NCBI RefSeq assembly: GCF_009861505.1
Contig: NZ_WTFT01000040.1
Coordinates: 62,001-126,000 of the forward strand
DNA length: 64,000 bases
Reading direction: 5' to 3'
Source: Pseudomonas izuensis
GTDB taxonomy: Bacteria > Pseudomonadota > Gammaproteobacteria > Pseudomonadales > Pseudomonadaceae
The notes beneath the pieces were generated by a model that was not told where the DNA came from, did no database searches, and saw only the letters and a list, made by a program, of their open reading frames with translations. This document shows positions 47,890 to 57,092 of this stretch, piece after piece (position 1 is the first letter of the stretch; each line of letters begins with the position of its first letter). A program made the position numbers and the translations under genes.

Positions 47890-48942
47890 TCAGAGCTCGC
47901 CGAGGCCGTCGATCAGCGCCTGATTCTGATCCGGCGTACCAATCGAGATCCGCAAGAACTGCGCAATCCGCTGCTGCTTGAAGTGCCGGACAATCACACC
48001 CTGCTCACGCAGCTTCGCCGCCAGCCCCGCCGCATCGTGCTGCGGGTGACGGGCGAAGATGAAGTTTGCTGCCGACGGCAGCACTTCAAAGCCCTTGGCC
48101 TTTAACTGCGAGATCACCCACTCACGGTTTTCGATCACCAATCGACAGGTCTTGTCGAAATACTCGCGATCCTCGAACGCCGCCGCCGCGCCGACATTCG
48201 CCATGCGATCCAACGGGTAGGAGTTGAAGCTGTTCTTGATGCGCTCCAGCGCCTCAATCAGGTCCGGATGCCCAACCGCCAGACCGACCCGCAGACCAGC
48301 CAGAGAGCGGGACTTGGACAATGTCTGTGTCACCAGCAGGTTCGGATAACGGTCCACCAGACTGATCGCCGTTTCCCCGCCGAAGTCGATATAAGCCTCA
48401 TCCACAACGACCACCGAATCCGGACTGGCCTTGAGGATCTGCTCGACGGCGTCCAGCGCCAACAGGCAACCGGTCGGTGCGTTCGGGTTGGGGAAGATGA
48501 TCCCGCCGTTCGGCTTGGCGTAGTCCGCCGGGTTGATCTGGAACTGCTCGTCCAGCGGCACGGCGTCGAACTTGATGCCGTACAGCCCGCAGTAAACCGG
48601 ATAAAAGCTGTAACTGATGTCCGGGAACAGCAGCGGCTGATCGTGTTGCAGCAACCCATGGAATATGTGCGCCAGGACTTCGTCCGACCCGTTACCGAGG
48701 AACACCTGGTTGCTCTGTACGCCGTAGTACCTGGCCACTGCGTTCTTGAGCAGGTCGCTGTTGGGGTCAGGGTACAGACGCAAGTTGTCGTTCAGTTCGG
48801 TTTGCATCGCAGCCAAGGCTTTCGGCGATGGACCGTACGGGTTTTCGTTGGTGTTGAGCTTCACCAGTTTGGCCAGCTTCGGCTGCTCGCCCGGTACGTA
48901 AGGCACCAGATTCTTGACGAACGGGCTCCAGAATTTACTCAT
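47890..48942 (-). CDS. hisC: Histidinol-phosphate aminotransferase
   Basis: PLP enzyme (350 aa, fold type I) converting imidazole-acetol phosphate and glutamate to histidinol phosphate. Motifs: LNTNENPYGPSPKAL at the N-terminus, FLGNGSDEVLAHIF, PNPNAPTGCLL, VVDEAYIDFGG, and the cofactor lysine in TLSKSRSLAGLRVG. AAGGGGA precedes the ATG, and the hisD stop lies two bases upstream. It is the last gene of hisG-hisD-hisC. Confidence 0.96.
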   Translation of the reverse strand: MSKFWSPFVKNLVPYVPGEQPKLAKLVKLNTNENPYGPSPKALAAMQTELNDNLRLYPDPNSDLLKNAVARYYGVQSNQVFLGNGSDEVLAHIFHGLLQHDQPLLFPDISYSFYPVYCGLYGIKFDAVPLDEQFQINPADYAKPNGGIIFPNPNAPTGCLLALDAVEQILKASPDSVVVVDEAYIDFGGETAISLVDRYPNLLVTQTLSKSRSLAGLRVGLAVGHPDLIEALERIKNSFNSYPLDRMANVGAAAAFEDREYFDKTCRLVIENREWVISQLKAKGFEVLPSAANFIFARHPQHDAAGLAAKLREQGVIVRHFKQQRIAQFLRISIGTPDQNQALIDGLGEL

Positions 48943-48944
48943 GT

Positions 48945-50270
48945 TCAGTTCCCCTTCTGTTCATCAAGAATACGGTATTCGGCGCTGCGCGCGTGGGCGC
49001 TCAACGATTCGCCACGGGCCAGTACCGAGGCGGTTTTGCCCAGCTCAGAGGCACCGGCCTCGGAACAGAAGATGATCGAAGAACGCTTCTGAAAGTCGTA
49101 CACACCCAACGGCGAGGAGAAACGCGCGGTGCCGGAGGTTGGCAACACGTGATTCGGACCTGCGCAGTAGTCGCCCAGGGCTTCGGAAGTGTGACGGCCC
49201 ATGAAGATCGCACCGGCGTGACGGATCTGCGGCAGCCAGGCCTGCGGGTCGGCGACCGACAACTCGAGGTGCTCCGGCGCGATGCGGTTGGCGACTTCGA
49301 TGGCCTGTTCCATGTCACGGACCTGAATCAGCGCACCGCGGCCATTGATCGAGGTTTCGATGATCGCGGCGCGGTCCATGGTCGGCAGCAGCTTGGCAAT
49401 GCTGGCGGCAACCTGGTCGAGAAACGCGGCATCCGGGCTGACCAGAATCGCCTGGGCGTCTTCGTCGTGCTCAGCCTGAGAGAACAGGTCCATGGCGATC
49501 CAGTCCGGATCGGTCTTGCCGTCGCACACCACAAGGATCTCCGACGGCCCGGCGATCATGTCGATACCGACTTGCCCGAACACGTGGCGCTTGGCGGTGG
49601 CCACATAGATGTTGCCCGGCCCCACCACCTTGTCGACCTTCGGCACGCTTTCGGTGCCGTAGGCCAGCGCAGCGACGGCTTGAGCTCCGCCGATGGTGAA
49701 CACCCGGTCCACGCCGGCGATGCAGGCAGCGGCCAGCACCAGTTCGTTGATTTCACCCCGTGGAGTCGGCACCACCATGACCACTTCGGTCACACCGGCG
49801 ACCTTGGCCGGAATCGCGTTCATCAGTACCGACGACGGATACGATGCCTTACCGCCTGGCACGTACAGGCCCGCGCGATCCAGCGGCGTGACCTTCTGGC
49901 CCAGCACGGTGCCGTCGGCTTCGGTGTAGCTCCAGGAATCCTGTTTCTGCTTTTCGTGATAGCTGCGCACGCGGGCGGCGGCTTTTTCCAGGGCTTCGCG
50001 CTGCGCCACGGTGATACGTGTGAGCGCCAGTTCCAGACGTTCGCGCGGCAGGATCAGATCCGCCATGGAGGCGACGTCCAGCCCGTCGAATTGGCGGGTG
50101 AATTCCACCAACGCCGCATCGCCACGCTCGCGCACGGCTTTGATGATGTCCAGCACGCGCTGATTGACCGAGTCGTCAGACACACTTTCCCAACTCAGCA
50201 GATGATCCAGATGATGTGCGAAATCCGGGTCAGCAGCGTTGAGTCGGCGAATTGCAGTCGGTGCGGTCAT
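48945..50270 (-). CDS. hisD: Histidinol dehydrogenase
   Basis: Zinc enzyme (441 aa) that oxidises histidinol to histidine in two NAD+-dependent steps. Signatures include GLYVPGGKASYPSSVLMN, PTPRGEINELVLAAA, VVGPGNIYVATAKR, MIAGPSEILV and the catalytic Glu/His pair in RIAPEHLELSVAD. The length is canonical. It lies between hisG and hisC on one strand. Confidence 0.97.
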   Translation of the reverse strand: MTAPTAIRRLNAADPDFAHHLDHLLSWESVSDDSVNQRVLDIIKAVRERGDAALVEFTRQFDGLDVASMADLILPRERLELALTRITVAQREALEKAAARVRSYHEKQKQDSWSYTEADGTVLGQKVTPLDRAGLYVPGGKASYPSSVLMNAIPAKVAGVTEVVMVVPTPRGEINELVLAAACIAGVDRVFTIGGAQAVAALAYGTESVPKVDKVVGPGNIYVATAKRHVFGQVGIDMIAGPSEILVVCDGKTDPDWIAMDLFSQAEHDEDAQAILVSPDAAFLDQVAASIAKLLPTMDRAAIIETSINGRGALIQVRDMEQAIEVANRIAPEHLELSVADPQAWLPQIRHAGAIFMGRHTSEALGDYCAGPNHVLPTSGTARFSSPLGVYDFQKRSSIIFCSEAGASELGKTASVLARGESLSAHARSAEYRILDEQKGN

Positions 50271-50396
50271 AGCGAGAGCCTCATAGAATTGGCAAAAAAC
50301 TCAGGCGCCCTAACTTAGCAGTCGTTCCGCTTGGGCACCTGAGAATTCTGGCTATGAGGCGGATAGACGGGCGCGACTCAAGGTCGCGCAGGTGAA

Positions 50397-51032
50397 TCAG
50401 CCGCGGTGTCGAGACTCCACTGCCTTGCGCAGGGTGTCGATCAACGCCTGGATACGGGCGTGCTGCATTTTCATCGATGCCTTGTTGACGATCAGGCGAG
50501 AGCTGATGGCAGCAATGAAATCCTGGGGCTCCAGGCCGTTGGCCCGCAGCGTGTTGCCGGTGTCGACCACGTCGATGATCTTGTCGGCCAGACCAATCAG
50601 CGGTGCCAGCTCCATCGAGCCGTACAGCTTGATGATGTCGACCTGGCGGCCCTGTTCGGCGTAGTAGCGCTTGGCAACGTTGACGAACTTGGTGGCGATA
50701 CGCAGGCGGCCCTTGGGCTCGACCGCGCCAACCTTACCGGCGGTCATCAGCTTGCACTGGGCAATTTGCAGGTCCAGTGGCTCGTACAAGCCCTGGCCGC
50801 CGTATTCCATCAGCACATCTTTACCGGCGACACCCAGGTCGGCGGCACCATGTTCGACATAGGTCGGCACATCGGTGGCACGCACGATCAGCAGACGAAC
50901 ATCGTCCTGGGTCGTGGGGATGATCAGCTTGCGGCTCTTGTCCGGATTCTCGGTCGGCACGATGCCCGCTTCAGCCAGAAGCGGCAGGGTGTCGTCAAGG
51001 ATGCGGCCCTTGGACAGTGCGATAGTCAGCAT
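50397..51032 (-). CDS. hisG: ATP phosphoribosyltransferase, short form
   Basis: First enzyme of histidine synthesis (211 aa), joining ATP and PRPP. MLTIALSKGRILDDTLPLL opens the protein and VVDTGNTLRANGLE holds the PRPP site. The C-terminal regulatory domain of the long form is absent. The family then requires the HisS-like partner HisZ, which is not in this window. The ATG at 51032 is set by homology; a longer frame to 51215 adds 61 unrelated residues. It is followed by hisD after a gap of about 125 bases. Confidence 0.96.
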   Translation of the reverse strand: MLTIALSKGRILDDTLPLLAEAGIVPTENPDKSRKLIIPTTQDDVRLLIVRATDVPTYVEHGAADLGVAGKDVLMEYGGQGLYEPLDLQIAQCKLMTAGKVGAVEPKGRLRIATKFVNVAKRYYAEQGRQVDIIKLYGSMELAPLIGLADKIIDVVDTGNTLRANGLEPQDFIAAISSRLIVNKASMKMQHARIQALIDTLRKAVESRHRG

Positions 51033-51157
51033 GGGAAACGTCAGCCCTTTATCAGGAATCTTATGCCCGGTCACAATCGGCGCCGGACACGCATCGAGCC
51101 GGAAACCGGCTCGACTTGAAAACCAATGGGCACCTCCCTGTGCCCTATCTGCAACGA

Positions 51158-52423
51158 CTAGCCCGGAACGCGACGGATCTTGGCGCCCAGCATCTGCAGT
51201 TTCTCTTCGATGCACTCGTAACCACGGTCGATGTGGTAGATGCGGTCGATCAGGGTGTCGCCTTCGGCGATCAGCGCCGAAATCACCAGGCTGGCCGAAG
51301 CACGCAGGTCGGTGGCCATGACTGGCGCGCCCTTGAGCTTTTCGGTGCCGGTGACGATGGCGGTGTTGCCTTCGACCTGGATCTTGGCGCCCATGCGGTG
51401 CAGTTCGTAAACGTGCATGAAACGGTTTTCGAAGATCGTCTCGATCACCGCACCGGTGCCTTCGGCAATGGCGTTGAGGGAGATGAACTGCGCTTGCATG
51501 TCCGTCGGGAACGCCGGGTACGGAGCGGTCCGCACGTTGACGGCTTTAGGCCGCTTGCCGTGCATGTTCAGCTCGATCCAGTCTTCACCGGTGGTGATTT
51601 CCGCACCCGACTCCCGAAGCTTTTCCAGAACGGCTTCGAGGATGGTCGGATCGGTGTCCTTGACCTTCACGCGACCGCCGGTCACGGCAGCAGCAACCAG
51701 GTAGGTACCGGTTTCGATACGGTCAGGCATCACTTTGTAAGTGGTGGTGTGCAGACGCTCGACGCCATCGATGGTGATGGTGTCGGTGCCGGCGCCGGAA
51801 ACCTTGGCGCCCATGGCGTTCAGGAAGTTCGCCAGGTCGACCACTTCAGGCTCGCGCGCGGCGTTAGCCAGTACGCTGCGGCCCTTGGCCAGCGCGGCTG
51901 CCATCATGATGTTTTCGGTACCGGTCACGCTGACGGTATCGAAGAAGAAGTGAGCGCCGCGCAGGCCGCCTTCAGGGGCCTTGGCCTTGATGTAGCCGCC
52001 TTCGACGTCGATGATCGCGCCCATGGCTTCCAGGCCGCGGATGTGCAGGTCAACCGGACGCGAACCGATGGCACAACCGCCAGGCAGTGCAACTTCGGCT
52101 TCACCGAAACGGGCAACCATCGGGCCCAGCACCAGGATCGATGCACGCATGGTTTTAACCAGTTCGTACGGAGCGATCAGGGTTTTGATGGTGCGCGGAT
52201 CGATTTCGACGGCCAGTTTCTCGTCGATCACCGGCTCGATCCCCATGCGACCGAACAGTTCGATCATGGTGGTGATGTCGTGCAGGTGCGGCAGGTTGGC
52301 AACAGTCACCGGACCATCGCACAGCAGCGTGGCAGCCAGGATCGGCAGGGCAGAGTTCTTTGCCCCGGAGATGCGGATTTCGCCGTCAAGACGAGCACCG
52401 CCAGTAATAATCAATTTATCCAT
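51158..52423 (-). CDS. murA: UDP-N-acetylglucosamine 1-carboxyvinyltransferase
   Basis: First committed enzyme of peptidoglycan synthesis (421 aa), adding enolpyruvate from PEP to UDP-GlcNAc. The fosfomycin-target cysteine is Cys117 in ALPGGCAIGSRPVD, so the enzyme should be fosfomycin-sensitive. Lys22 and Asn23 (SGAKNSALP) and Arg residues of the PEP site are intact. It sits between ibaG and hisG, the standard gammaproteobacterial setting after the mla operon. Confidence 0.97.
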   Translation of the reverse strand: MDKLIITGGARLDGEIRISGAKNSALPILAATLLCDGPVTVANLPHLHDITTMIELFGRMGIEPVIDEKLAVEIDPRTIKTLIAPYELVKTMRASILVLGPMVARFGEAEVALPGGCAIGSRPVDLHIRGLEAMGAIIDVEGGYIKAKAPEGGLRGAHFFFDTVSVTGTENIMMAAALAKGRSVLANAAREPEVVDLANFLNAMGAKVSGAGTDTITIDGVERLHTTTYKVMPDRIETGTYLVAAAVTGGRVKVKDTDPTILEAVLEKLRESGAEITTGEDWIELNMHGKRPKAVNVRTAPYPAFPTDMQAQFISLNAIAEGTGAVIETIFENRFMHVYELHRMGAKIQVEGNTAIVTGTEKLKGAPVMATDLRASASLVISALIAEGDTLIDRIYHIDRGYECIEEKLQMLGAKIRRVPG

Positions 52424-52445
52424 AAGAATCTCGACGCCCTTGGGC

Positions 52446-52685
52446 TCAGGTGCGCTCGGCCCAGGCCGCGCTGCTGAAAAATTTCATAGTGACCGCATGG
52501 ATGCTGCCATCGGTGATCCATGGGTTCAAATGGGCATAGATCTGCTGCTGACGCTTGACCGGGCTCAATGCCGCCAGTTCATCGCTAATCACGTTCAGCT
52601 GGAAATTGCAGCCTTCGCCCTCAACTTCCACCAGCGTTCCTGGCAGCTTTCCTTCAAGGAAGCTTTTAACTTCTACGGCCTGCAT
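52446..52685 (-). CDS. ibaG: BolA-family protein IbaG
   Basis: A 79-residue BolA-like protein. MQAVEVKSFLEGKLPGTLV opens it and the conserved histidine lies in GSIHAVTMKFF. BolA proteins pair with monothiol glutaredoxin Grx4 through a [2Fe-2S] cluster and affect envelope and iron homeostasis. A longer frame to 52733 is not needed. It is placed between the mla operon and murA, as in most relatives. Confidence 0.92.
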   Translation of the reverse strand: MQAVEVKSFLEGKLPGTLVEVEGEGCNFQLNVISDELAALSPVKRQQQIYAHLNPWITDGSIHAVTMKFFSSAAWAERT

Positions 52686-52731
52686 GCTCAACCTCAATCG
52701 GCGCCCTGTGCGCGCGGGTCGGACATCATAC

Positions 52732-52785
52732 AAAAAAGCCCCGCGCCTGCGAACCCCGCGAAGCAGGACTCTGACGGGGGGCTTC
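52732..52785 (-). terminator. Terminator between mlaB and ibaG
   Basis: On the minus strand AAGCCCC pairs with GGGGCTT across a long structured loop (an inner CCTG/CAGG stem), followed by TTTTTT. It would end the mla message while still leaving ibaG close. Confidence 0.6.
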
Positions 52786-52799
52786 CTTATAGATGCGGG

Positions 52800-53105
52800 T
52801 TAGGGTTGCTCCAACAGCTCGGTCAACTCACTGACCTGAGCGATTTCGCGCATGTCTTCCGGCATCGCGCGGATGCTCAGCGCCTTGCCGGTCGCCCGTG
52901 CATCGCGCATGAAGCACAACAGCAACGACAGACCGACACTGCTGGACTTGGTCACCGCAGAACAATCGACCACCAGCGCCGGGGCCTCGCTGGCCTTGAT
53001 CAGCGCCTGCCCCTGCTCGCGCAGGGCAGGACCGGTGCGGTAGTCCAGCACGCCGCTGAGCCGCAGCTCGCCGGAGTCGTCCATCATGATGGCCGACTCA
53101 CTCAT
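52800..53105 (-). CDS. mlaB: STAS-domain protein MlaB
   Basis: Cytoplasmic STAS-domain subunit (101 aa) of the MlaFEDB phospholipid transporter, needed for MlaF assembly and activity. The STAS pattern is visible in LVVDCSAVTKSSSVGLSLLL (Ser/Ser site near residues 58-60). Its start overlaps the mlaC stop as ATGA, which sets the start at 53105. Last gene of the mla operon. Confidence 0.92.
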   Translation of the reverse strand: MSESAIMMDDSGELRLSGVLDYRTGPALREQGQALIKASEAPALVVDCSAVTKSSSVGLSLLLCFMRDARATGKALSIRAMPEDMREIAQVSELTELLEQP

Positions 53106-53755
53106 TGGGCTTGCTGCCCTTGAGTCTTGTCGGTGGCTTCCTTGGCTTTGGCGACTTCCCCGGCCCAACCATTGATGGTCTTGTCCAGGTCATTGCCATT
53201 GCGCTGCATCGCATCGGCGAACTGATCGCGGAACAGCTTGCCGATGTTGATGCCATTGATGATGACGTTGCGCAGTTTCCACTCGCCACCGATCTTTTCC
53301 AGGGTGTAGGACACCGGGTAGATCGCGCCGCTGCTGCCCTTGACGGTCATGCCGACGCTCGTACGGTCACCCGACTCGTCCTTGGCAGGCTCAACGGTGA
53401 TGCCCTGGTTGTTGTACTCGAGCAAGGCATTGCCATAGAACTGGAACAGACCCTTCTTGAAGTTCTCTTCAAAGGTCTTCATTTGCGCCGGCGTGGCTTT
53501 GCGCGAGTACTTGACCGTCATGATGCTCTTGGAAATGCCCTCGGCATCCACGACAGGCCCGACAATGGTGTTCAGCGCCGTATAAAAACCCTGCGGGTCT
53601 TGCTTGTACTTTTCTTTGTTGGCGGCCAGATCGGCCAGCATACGGTTGGTGGTGTCCTGGACCAGATCGTGCGCGGAAGGCGCCGCCACGGCGTTAGCCA
53701 TCAACGGCAAGGCCGCGAACAACACCAACAGGCCACGTCGCAAGGTAGAGATCAT
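53102..53755 (-). CDS. mlaC: Periplasmic phospholipid-binding protein MlaC
   Basis: A 217-residue soluble carrier ferrying phospholipid between MlaA at the outer membrane and MlaD. A signal peptide ends near NAVAAPS (residue about 25). The Mla/Ttg2D pattern LNTIVGPVVDAEGISKSIM, TPAQMKTFEENFKKGL and GGEWKLRNVIINGINIGKLFRDQF is clear. The tail (TDKTQGQQAQ) is polar. It overlaps mlaB by four bases and follows mlaD by 11. Confidence 0.94.
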   Translation of the reverse strand: MISTLRRGLLVLFAALPLMANAVAAPSAHDLVQDTTNRMLADLAANKEKYKQDPQGFYTALNTIVGPVVDAEGISKSIMTVKYSRKATPAQMKTFEENFKKGLFQFYGNALLEYNNQGITVEPAKDESGDRTSVGMTVKGSSGAIYPVSYTLEKIGGEWKLRNVIINGINIGKLFRDQFADAMQRNGNDLDKTINGWAGEVAKAKEATDKTQGQQAQ

Positions 53756-53766
53756 TTAGCAATTCC

Positions 53767-54234
53767 TCATTTGGCGTCTTTGCTTACGGTATTGAGAAGA
53801 AACTTACCGATCAGATCCTCGAGCACCAGCGACGACTGGGTGTCATGGATGGTCCCGCCATCCTTGAGCAGGGCTTCTTCCCCGCCCACGCTGATGCCGA
53901 TGTATTTCTCGCCCAACAGGCCAGCAGTCAGGATAGACGCAGTGGAGTCGGCGGGCAGGTTATCCACACGCTTTTCCAGCTGCATGGTCACTCGACCGGT
54001 GAAACTGTCGCGGTCCAGATCGATCGCCGTGACCTTGCCGATGGTCACACCGGCCATGGTCACTTTAGCTCTGACCGTCAAACCGGCGATATTGTCGAAA
54101 TACGCATAAAGTTTATAAGTGTCGGTGCTCGGACTCGGGGACAAGCCACTCACCCGCAGCGCCAGCAACAATAAAGCCAGGACGCCGGCCAGCAAGAAAA
54201 GGCCGACACCGATTTCCAGGGTGCGGTTTTGCAT
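53767..54234 (-). CDS. mlaD: MCE-domain lipid transporter subunit MlaD
   Basis: A 155-residue inner-membrane-anchored MCE protein forming the hexameric ring of MlaFEDB. The N-terminal helix is at about 8-27 (GVGLFLLAGVLALLLLAL). The MCE motif is YFDNIAGLTVRAKVTMAGVTIGKV. The ATG shares a base with the mlaE stop (TGATG). Confidence 0.95.
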   Translation of the reverse strand: MQNRTLEIGVGLFLLAGVLALLLLALRVSGLSPSPSTDTYKLYAYFDNIAGLTVRAKVTMAGVTIGKVTAIDLDRDSFTGRVTMQLEKRVDNLPADSTASILTAGLLGEKYIGISVGGEEALLKDGGTIHDTQSSLVLEDLIGKFLLNTVSKDAK

Positions 54235-55031
54235 CAGAAATCTCCAAACATCAAGGCGGTCAGAATAAAGTCCAGGCCGAGCACAGCCAGAGAGGCATAC
54301 ACCACGGTCTTGGTAGTGGCACGACTGATCCCCTCGGAAGTGGGCTCGCAGTCATAGCCTTGGAATACGGCGATCCAGGTCACGACAAAGGCAAAAACCA
54401 TGCTTTTGATGATGCCGTTGAGCACATCGTCCGCGAAGGTCACGCTGTTCTGCATGTTCGACCAGTAGGAGCCGTCATAAACACCCAGCCAGTCAACCGC
54501 CACCCACGAGCCACCCCAGATACCCACCACGCTGAAAATCATCGCCAGCACCGGCAGGGAAATGAAACCGGCCCACAGGCGTGGGGCAATGATGTACTTG
54601 AGCGGGTCGACCCCGATCATTTCCAGGCTGGACAATTGTTCGGTGGACTTCATGTTGCCGATTTCGGCCGTCAACGCCGAACCGGCACGCCCGGCAAACA
54701 GCAAAGCCGTCACCACCGGACCCAATTCGCGCAACAGGGTCAGCGCTACCATCTGCCCTACCGCCTGCTCCGAACCGTAACTGGACAGGATATTGAAGCC
54801 CTGCAGCGCCAGCACCATGCCGATGAAGATGCCGGAGACCACGATGATCACCAGCGACATCACGCCCACGGAGTGCAATTGCCTGACCAGCAGGCCGAAA
54901 CCGCCGCCGATGCCGCCGCGGCCCAGCAACGCGTGAAACAGGAACAGCGTCGAACGACCGAACACCGCAACAGTGTCGATCCCGGCCCGACCAAACCGGC
55001 GTACGCGTTCTATTAATGTAATTCTGCGCAT
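54234..55031 (-). CDS. mlaE: Phospholipid ABC transporter permease MlaE
   Basis: A 265-residue multispanning permease with five or six helices, family signature LLRELGPVVTALLFAGRAGSALTAEIG and the DPLKYIIAPRLWAGF loop. It partners MlaF (ATPase) and MlaD. The start and stop codons share one base with mlaF and mlaD respectively, indicating tight coupling. Confidence 0.96.
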   Translation of the reverse strand: MRRITLIERVRRFGRAGIDTVAVFGRSTLFLFHALLGRGGIGGGFGLLVRQLHSVGVMSLVIIVVSGIFIGMVLALQGFNILSSYGSEQAVGQMVALTLLRELGPVVTALLFAGRAGSALTAEIGNMKSTEQLSSLEMIGVDPLKYIIAPRLWAGFISLPVLAMIFSVVGIWGGSWVAVDWLGVYDGSYWSNMQNSVTFADDVLNGIIKSMVFAFVVTWIAVFQGYDCEPTSEGISRATTKTVVYASLAVLGLDFILTALMFGDF

Positions 55032-55843
55032 CAGCGGCGCTTCCCCAGGAGATCTGCGCGGTAATCCGGCGCTGGAAAGTGATACGGAACCGGGCCATCG
55101 GGCTCCCCGGTCATGAATTGACGAATTTTCGGGTCGTCCGAATTCATCAGCTCCTTGGGCGTGCCCTGCCCCAACACCTGCCCGTCGCCCACTACATAAA
55201 TGTAATCGGCAATGCTCGCGGTCTCGGCCAGGTCGTGGGAAACCACGATACTGGTGATGCCCAGAGCATCGTTGAGCAGGCGGATCAGGCGCACCAGCAC
55301 ACCCATGGCGATAGGGTCCTGACCGACAAAGGGCTCGTCATACATGAGAATCTGCGGATCGAGCGCAATCGCCCGCGCCAGTGCGACACGACGCTTCATG
55401 CCACCGGACAGTTCGTCAGGCATCAGTTCGATGGCGCCACGCAAACCCACGGCCTGCAACTTGAGCAGGACGATATCGCGGATCATTTCATCCGGCAGCT
55501 CGGTGTGAACGCGCAGCGGAAAGGCCACGTTCTCGTACACATCGAGATCGGTAAACAGTGCGCCACTCTGAAACAGCACGCCCATGTGCTTGCGGGCATC
55601 GAACAGATCGCTGCGCGAGAGTTTCGGCAGGTTCTGGCCGTTGACCCAGACTTCGCCCCGGGTAGGCCGCAATTGCGCGCCCATCAACCGCAACAGCGTA
55701 GTCTTGCCACACCCGGAAGGTCCCATGATGCCGGTGACCTTGCCGCGGGGAATACGGATATCGACGTTATTGAAAATGCTGCGCGCACCGCGCTTGAAGG
55801 TCAGTCCCTTCAGCTCGACCGCGTAGGCGTTATCGGCACTCAT
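55031..55843 (-). CDS. mlaF: Phospholipid ABC transporter ATPase MlaF
   Basis: A 270-residue ABC ATPase: Walker A GPSGCGKTT, signature LSGGMKRR, Walker B LMYDEPFVGQD and the switch histidine in IVVSHDLAET. It is first in mlaFEDCB, which maintains outer-membrane lipid asymmetry; in pseudomonads the same genes (ttg2) affect solvent and antibiotic tolerance. It is divergent from kdsD across about 260 bases. Confidence 0.96.
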   Translation of the reverse strand: MSADNAYAVELKGLTFKRGARSIFNNVDIRIPRGKVTGIMGPSGCGKTTLLRLMGAQLRPTRGEVWVNGQNLPKLSRSDLFDARKHMGVLFQSGALFTDLDVYENVAFPLRVHTELPDEMIRDIVLLKLQAVGLRGAIELMPDELSGGMKRRVALARAIALDPQILMYDEPFVGQDPIAMGVLVRLIRLLNDALGITSIVVSHDLAETASIADYIYVVGDGQVLGQGTPKELMNSDDPKIRQFMTGEPDGPVPYHFPAPDYRADLLGKRR

Positions 55844-56077
55844 CTAAACTCCTTGCGATGCAGCCTCTCACTCGGACGCCTGACTTTCTGACGAAAGCAC
55901 ATATTCCCGGGCGGGCCGAACTGGCGGCGAACTATATCACTGCAAACGCCAGGCACCCAAGGTCATTGCCGGGCCATGTGCAGCAACATGACGAGCCAAA
56001 AGCATTACCTGGCGGGATTCGGTAGCAGGGAATGACAATGCGCGACGAACTTGCGTGAGGGTTTTGATCATAACCGT

Positions 56078-56083
56078 TATAAT
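56078..56083 (+). promoter_or_regulatory. -10 element upstream of kdsD
   Basis: A perfect TATAAT lies 23 bases before the kdsD start. No consensus -35 element stands at the ideal distance; TTGCGT at 56051 is 21 bases away. Confidence 0.45.
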
Positions 56084-56105
56084 CGCCGCCTTTTCATCAG
56101 GCTAA

Positions 56106-57092
56106 ATGATTTCTGACATGAGCCAATCCAGCGACCTGATTCAATCCGCCCAACGCACCATCCGCCTCGAGGTGGAAGCCGTACAAGGCTTGCTGCCGCA
56201 TATCGACGCAGATTTCGTACGCGCCTGCGAGATGATTCTGGCCAGCAAAGGCCGCGTAGTCGTGGTCGGCATGGGCAAGTCGGGGCATATCGGCAACAAG
56301 ATCGCCGCTACCCTGGCCAGCACCGGCACCCCGGCATTTTTCGTCCACCCGGCTGAAGCCAGTCATGGTGACATGGGCATGATCACCCGCGACGACATCA
56401 TCCTGGCGCTGTCGAATTCCGGCTCCACCCATGAAATCGTGACCCTGCTGCCGCTGATCAAGCGCCTGGGCATCCAACTGATCAGCATGACCGGTAATCC
56501 CGATTCGCCGCTGGCCAAGGCCTCCGAGGTCAACCTCAATGTTATCGTCGAGCATGAAGCCTGCCCGCTGAACCTGGCGCCCACCTCTTCGACAACCGCC
56601 GCGCTGGTCATGGGCGATGCCCTGGCCGTCGCCTTGCTGGAAGCCCGCGGATTCACTGCCGAAGACTTCGCCTTTTCCCATCCTGGTGGTGCACTGGGCC
56701 GACGTCTGTTGCTGAAAGTGGAAAACGTCATGCACGCCGGGCAAGAACTGCCGCAGGTTCAGCGCGGCACCCTGCTTAAGGACGCCCTGATGGAAATGAC
56801 CCGCAAGGGCCTGGGCATGACTGTAATCCTTGAAGCCGACGGCAAGCTGGCCGGGATCTTCACCGACGGCGATCTGCGCCGCACCCTGGACCGCACCATC
56901 GACATCCACAGCGTCACCATCGATCAGGTCATGACCGCCCACGGCAAGACCGCCCGCGCCGAGATGCTCGCCGCCGAGGCCCTGAAAATCATGGAAGACC
57001 ATAAAATCAATGCACTGGTGGTGGTCGACGGTGAAGACCGCCCGGTCGGCGCCTTGAACATGCACGACTTGCTGCGTGCGGGGGTAATGTAA
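56106..57092 (+). CDS. kdsD: D-arabinose 5-phosphate isomerase
   Basis: Converts ribulose 5-phosphate to arabinose 5-phosphate for KDO synthesis. A SIS domain spans about 40-180 (VVVVGMGKSGHIGNKIAATL, SHGDMGMITRDD, SNSGSTHEIV) and two CBS domains cover about 210-328. The ATG at 56106 gives 328 aa with CAGG just upstream; the ATG at 56118 (MSQSSDLIQ) is also plausible. It leads the run kdsD-kdsC-lptC-lptA-lptB-rpoN and overlaps kdsC by one base. Confidence 0.95.
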   Translation: MISDMSQSSDLIQSAQRTIRLEVEAVQGLLPHIDADFVRACEMILASKGRVVVVGMGKSGHIGNKIAATLASTGTPAFFVHPAEASHGDMGMITRDDIILALSNSGSTHEIVTLLPLIKRLGIQLISMTGNPDSPLAKASEVNLNVIVEHEACPLNLAPTSSTTAALVMGDALAVALLEARGFTAEDFAFSHPGGALGRRLLLKVENVMHAGQELPQVQRGTLLKDALMEMTRKGLGMTVILEADGKLAGIFTDGDLRRTLDRTIDIHSVTIDQVMTAHGKTARAEMLAAEALKIMEDHKINALVVVDGEDRPVGALNMHDLLRAGVM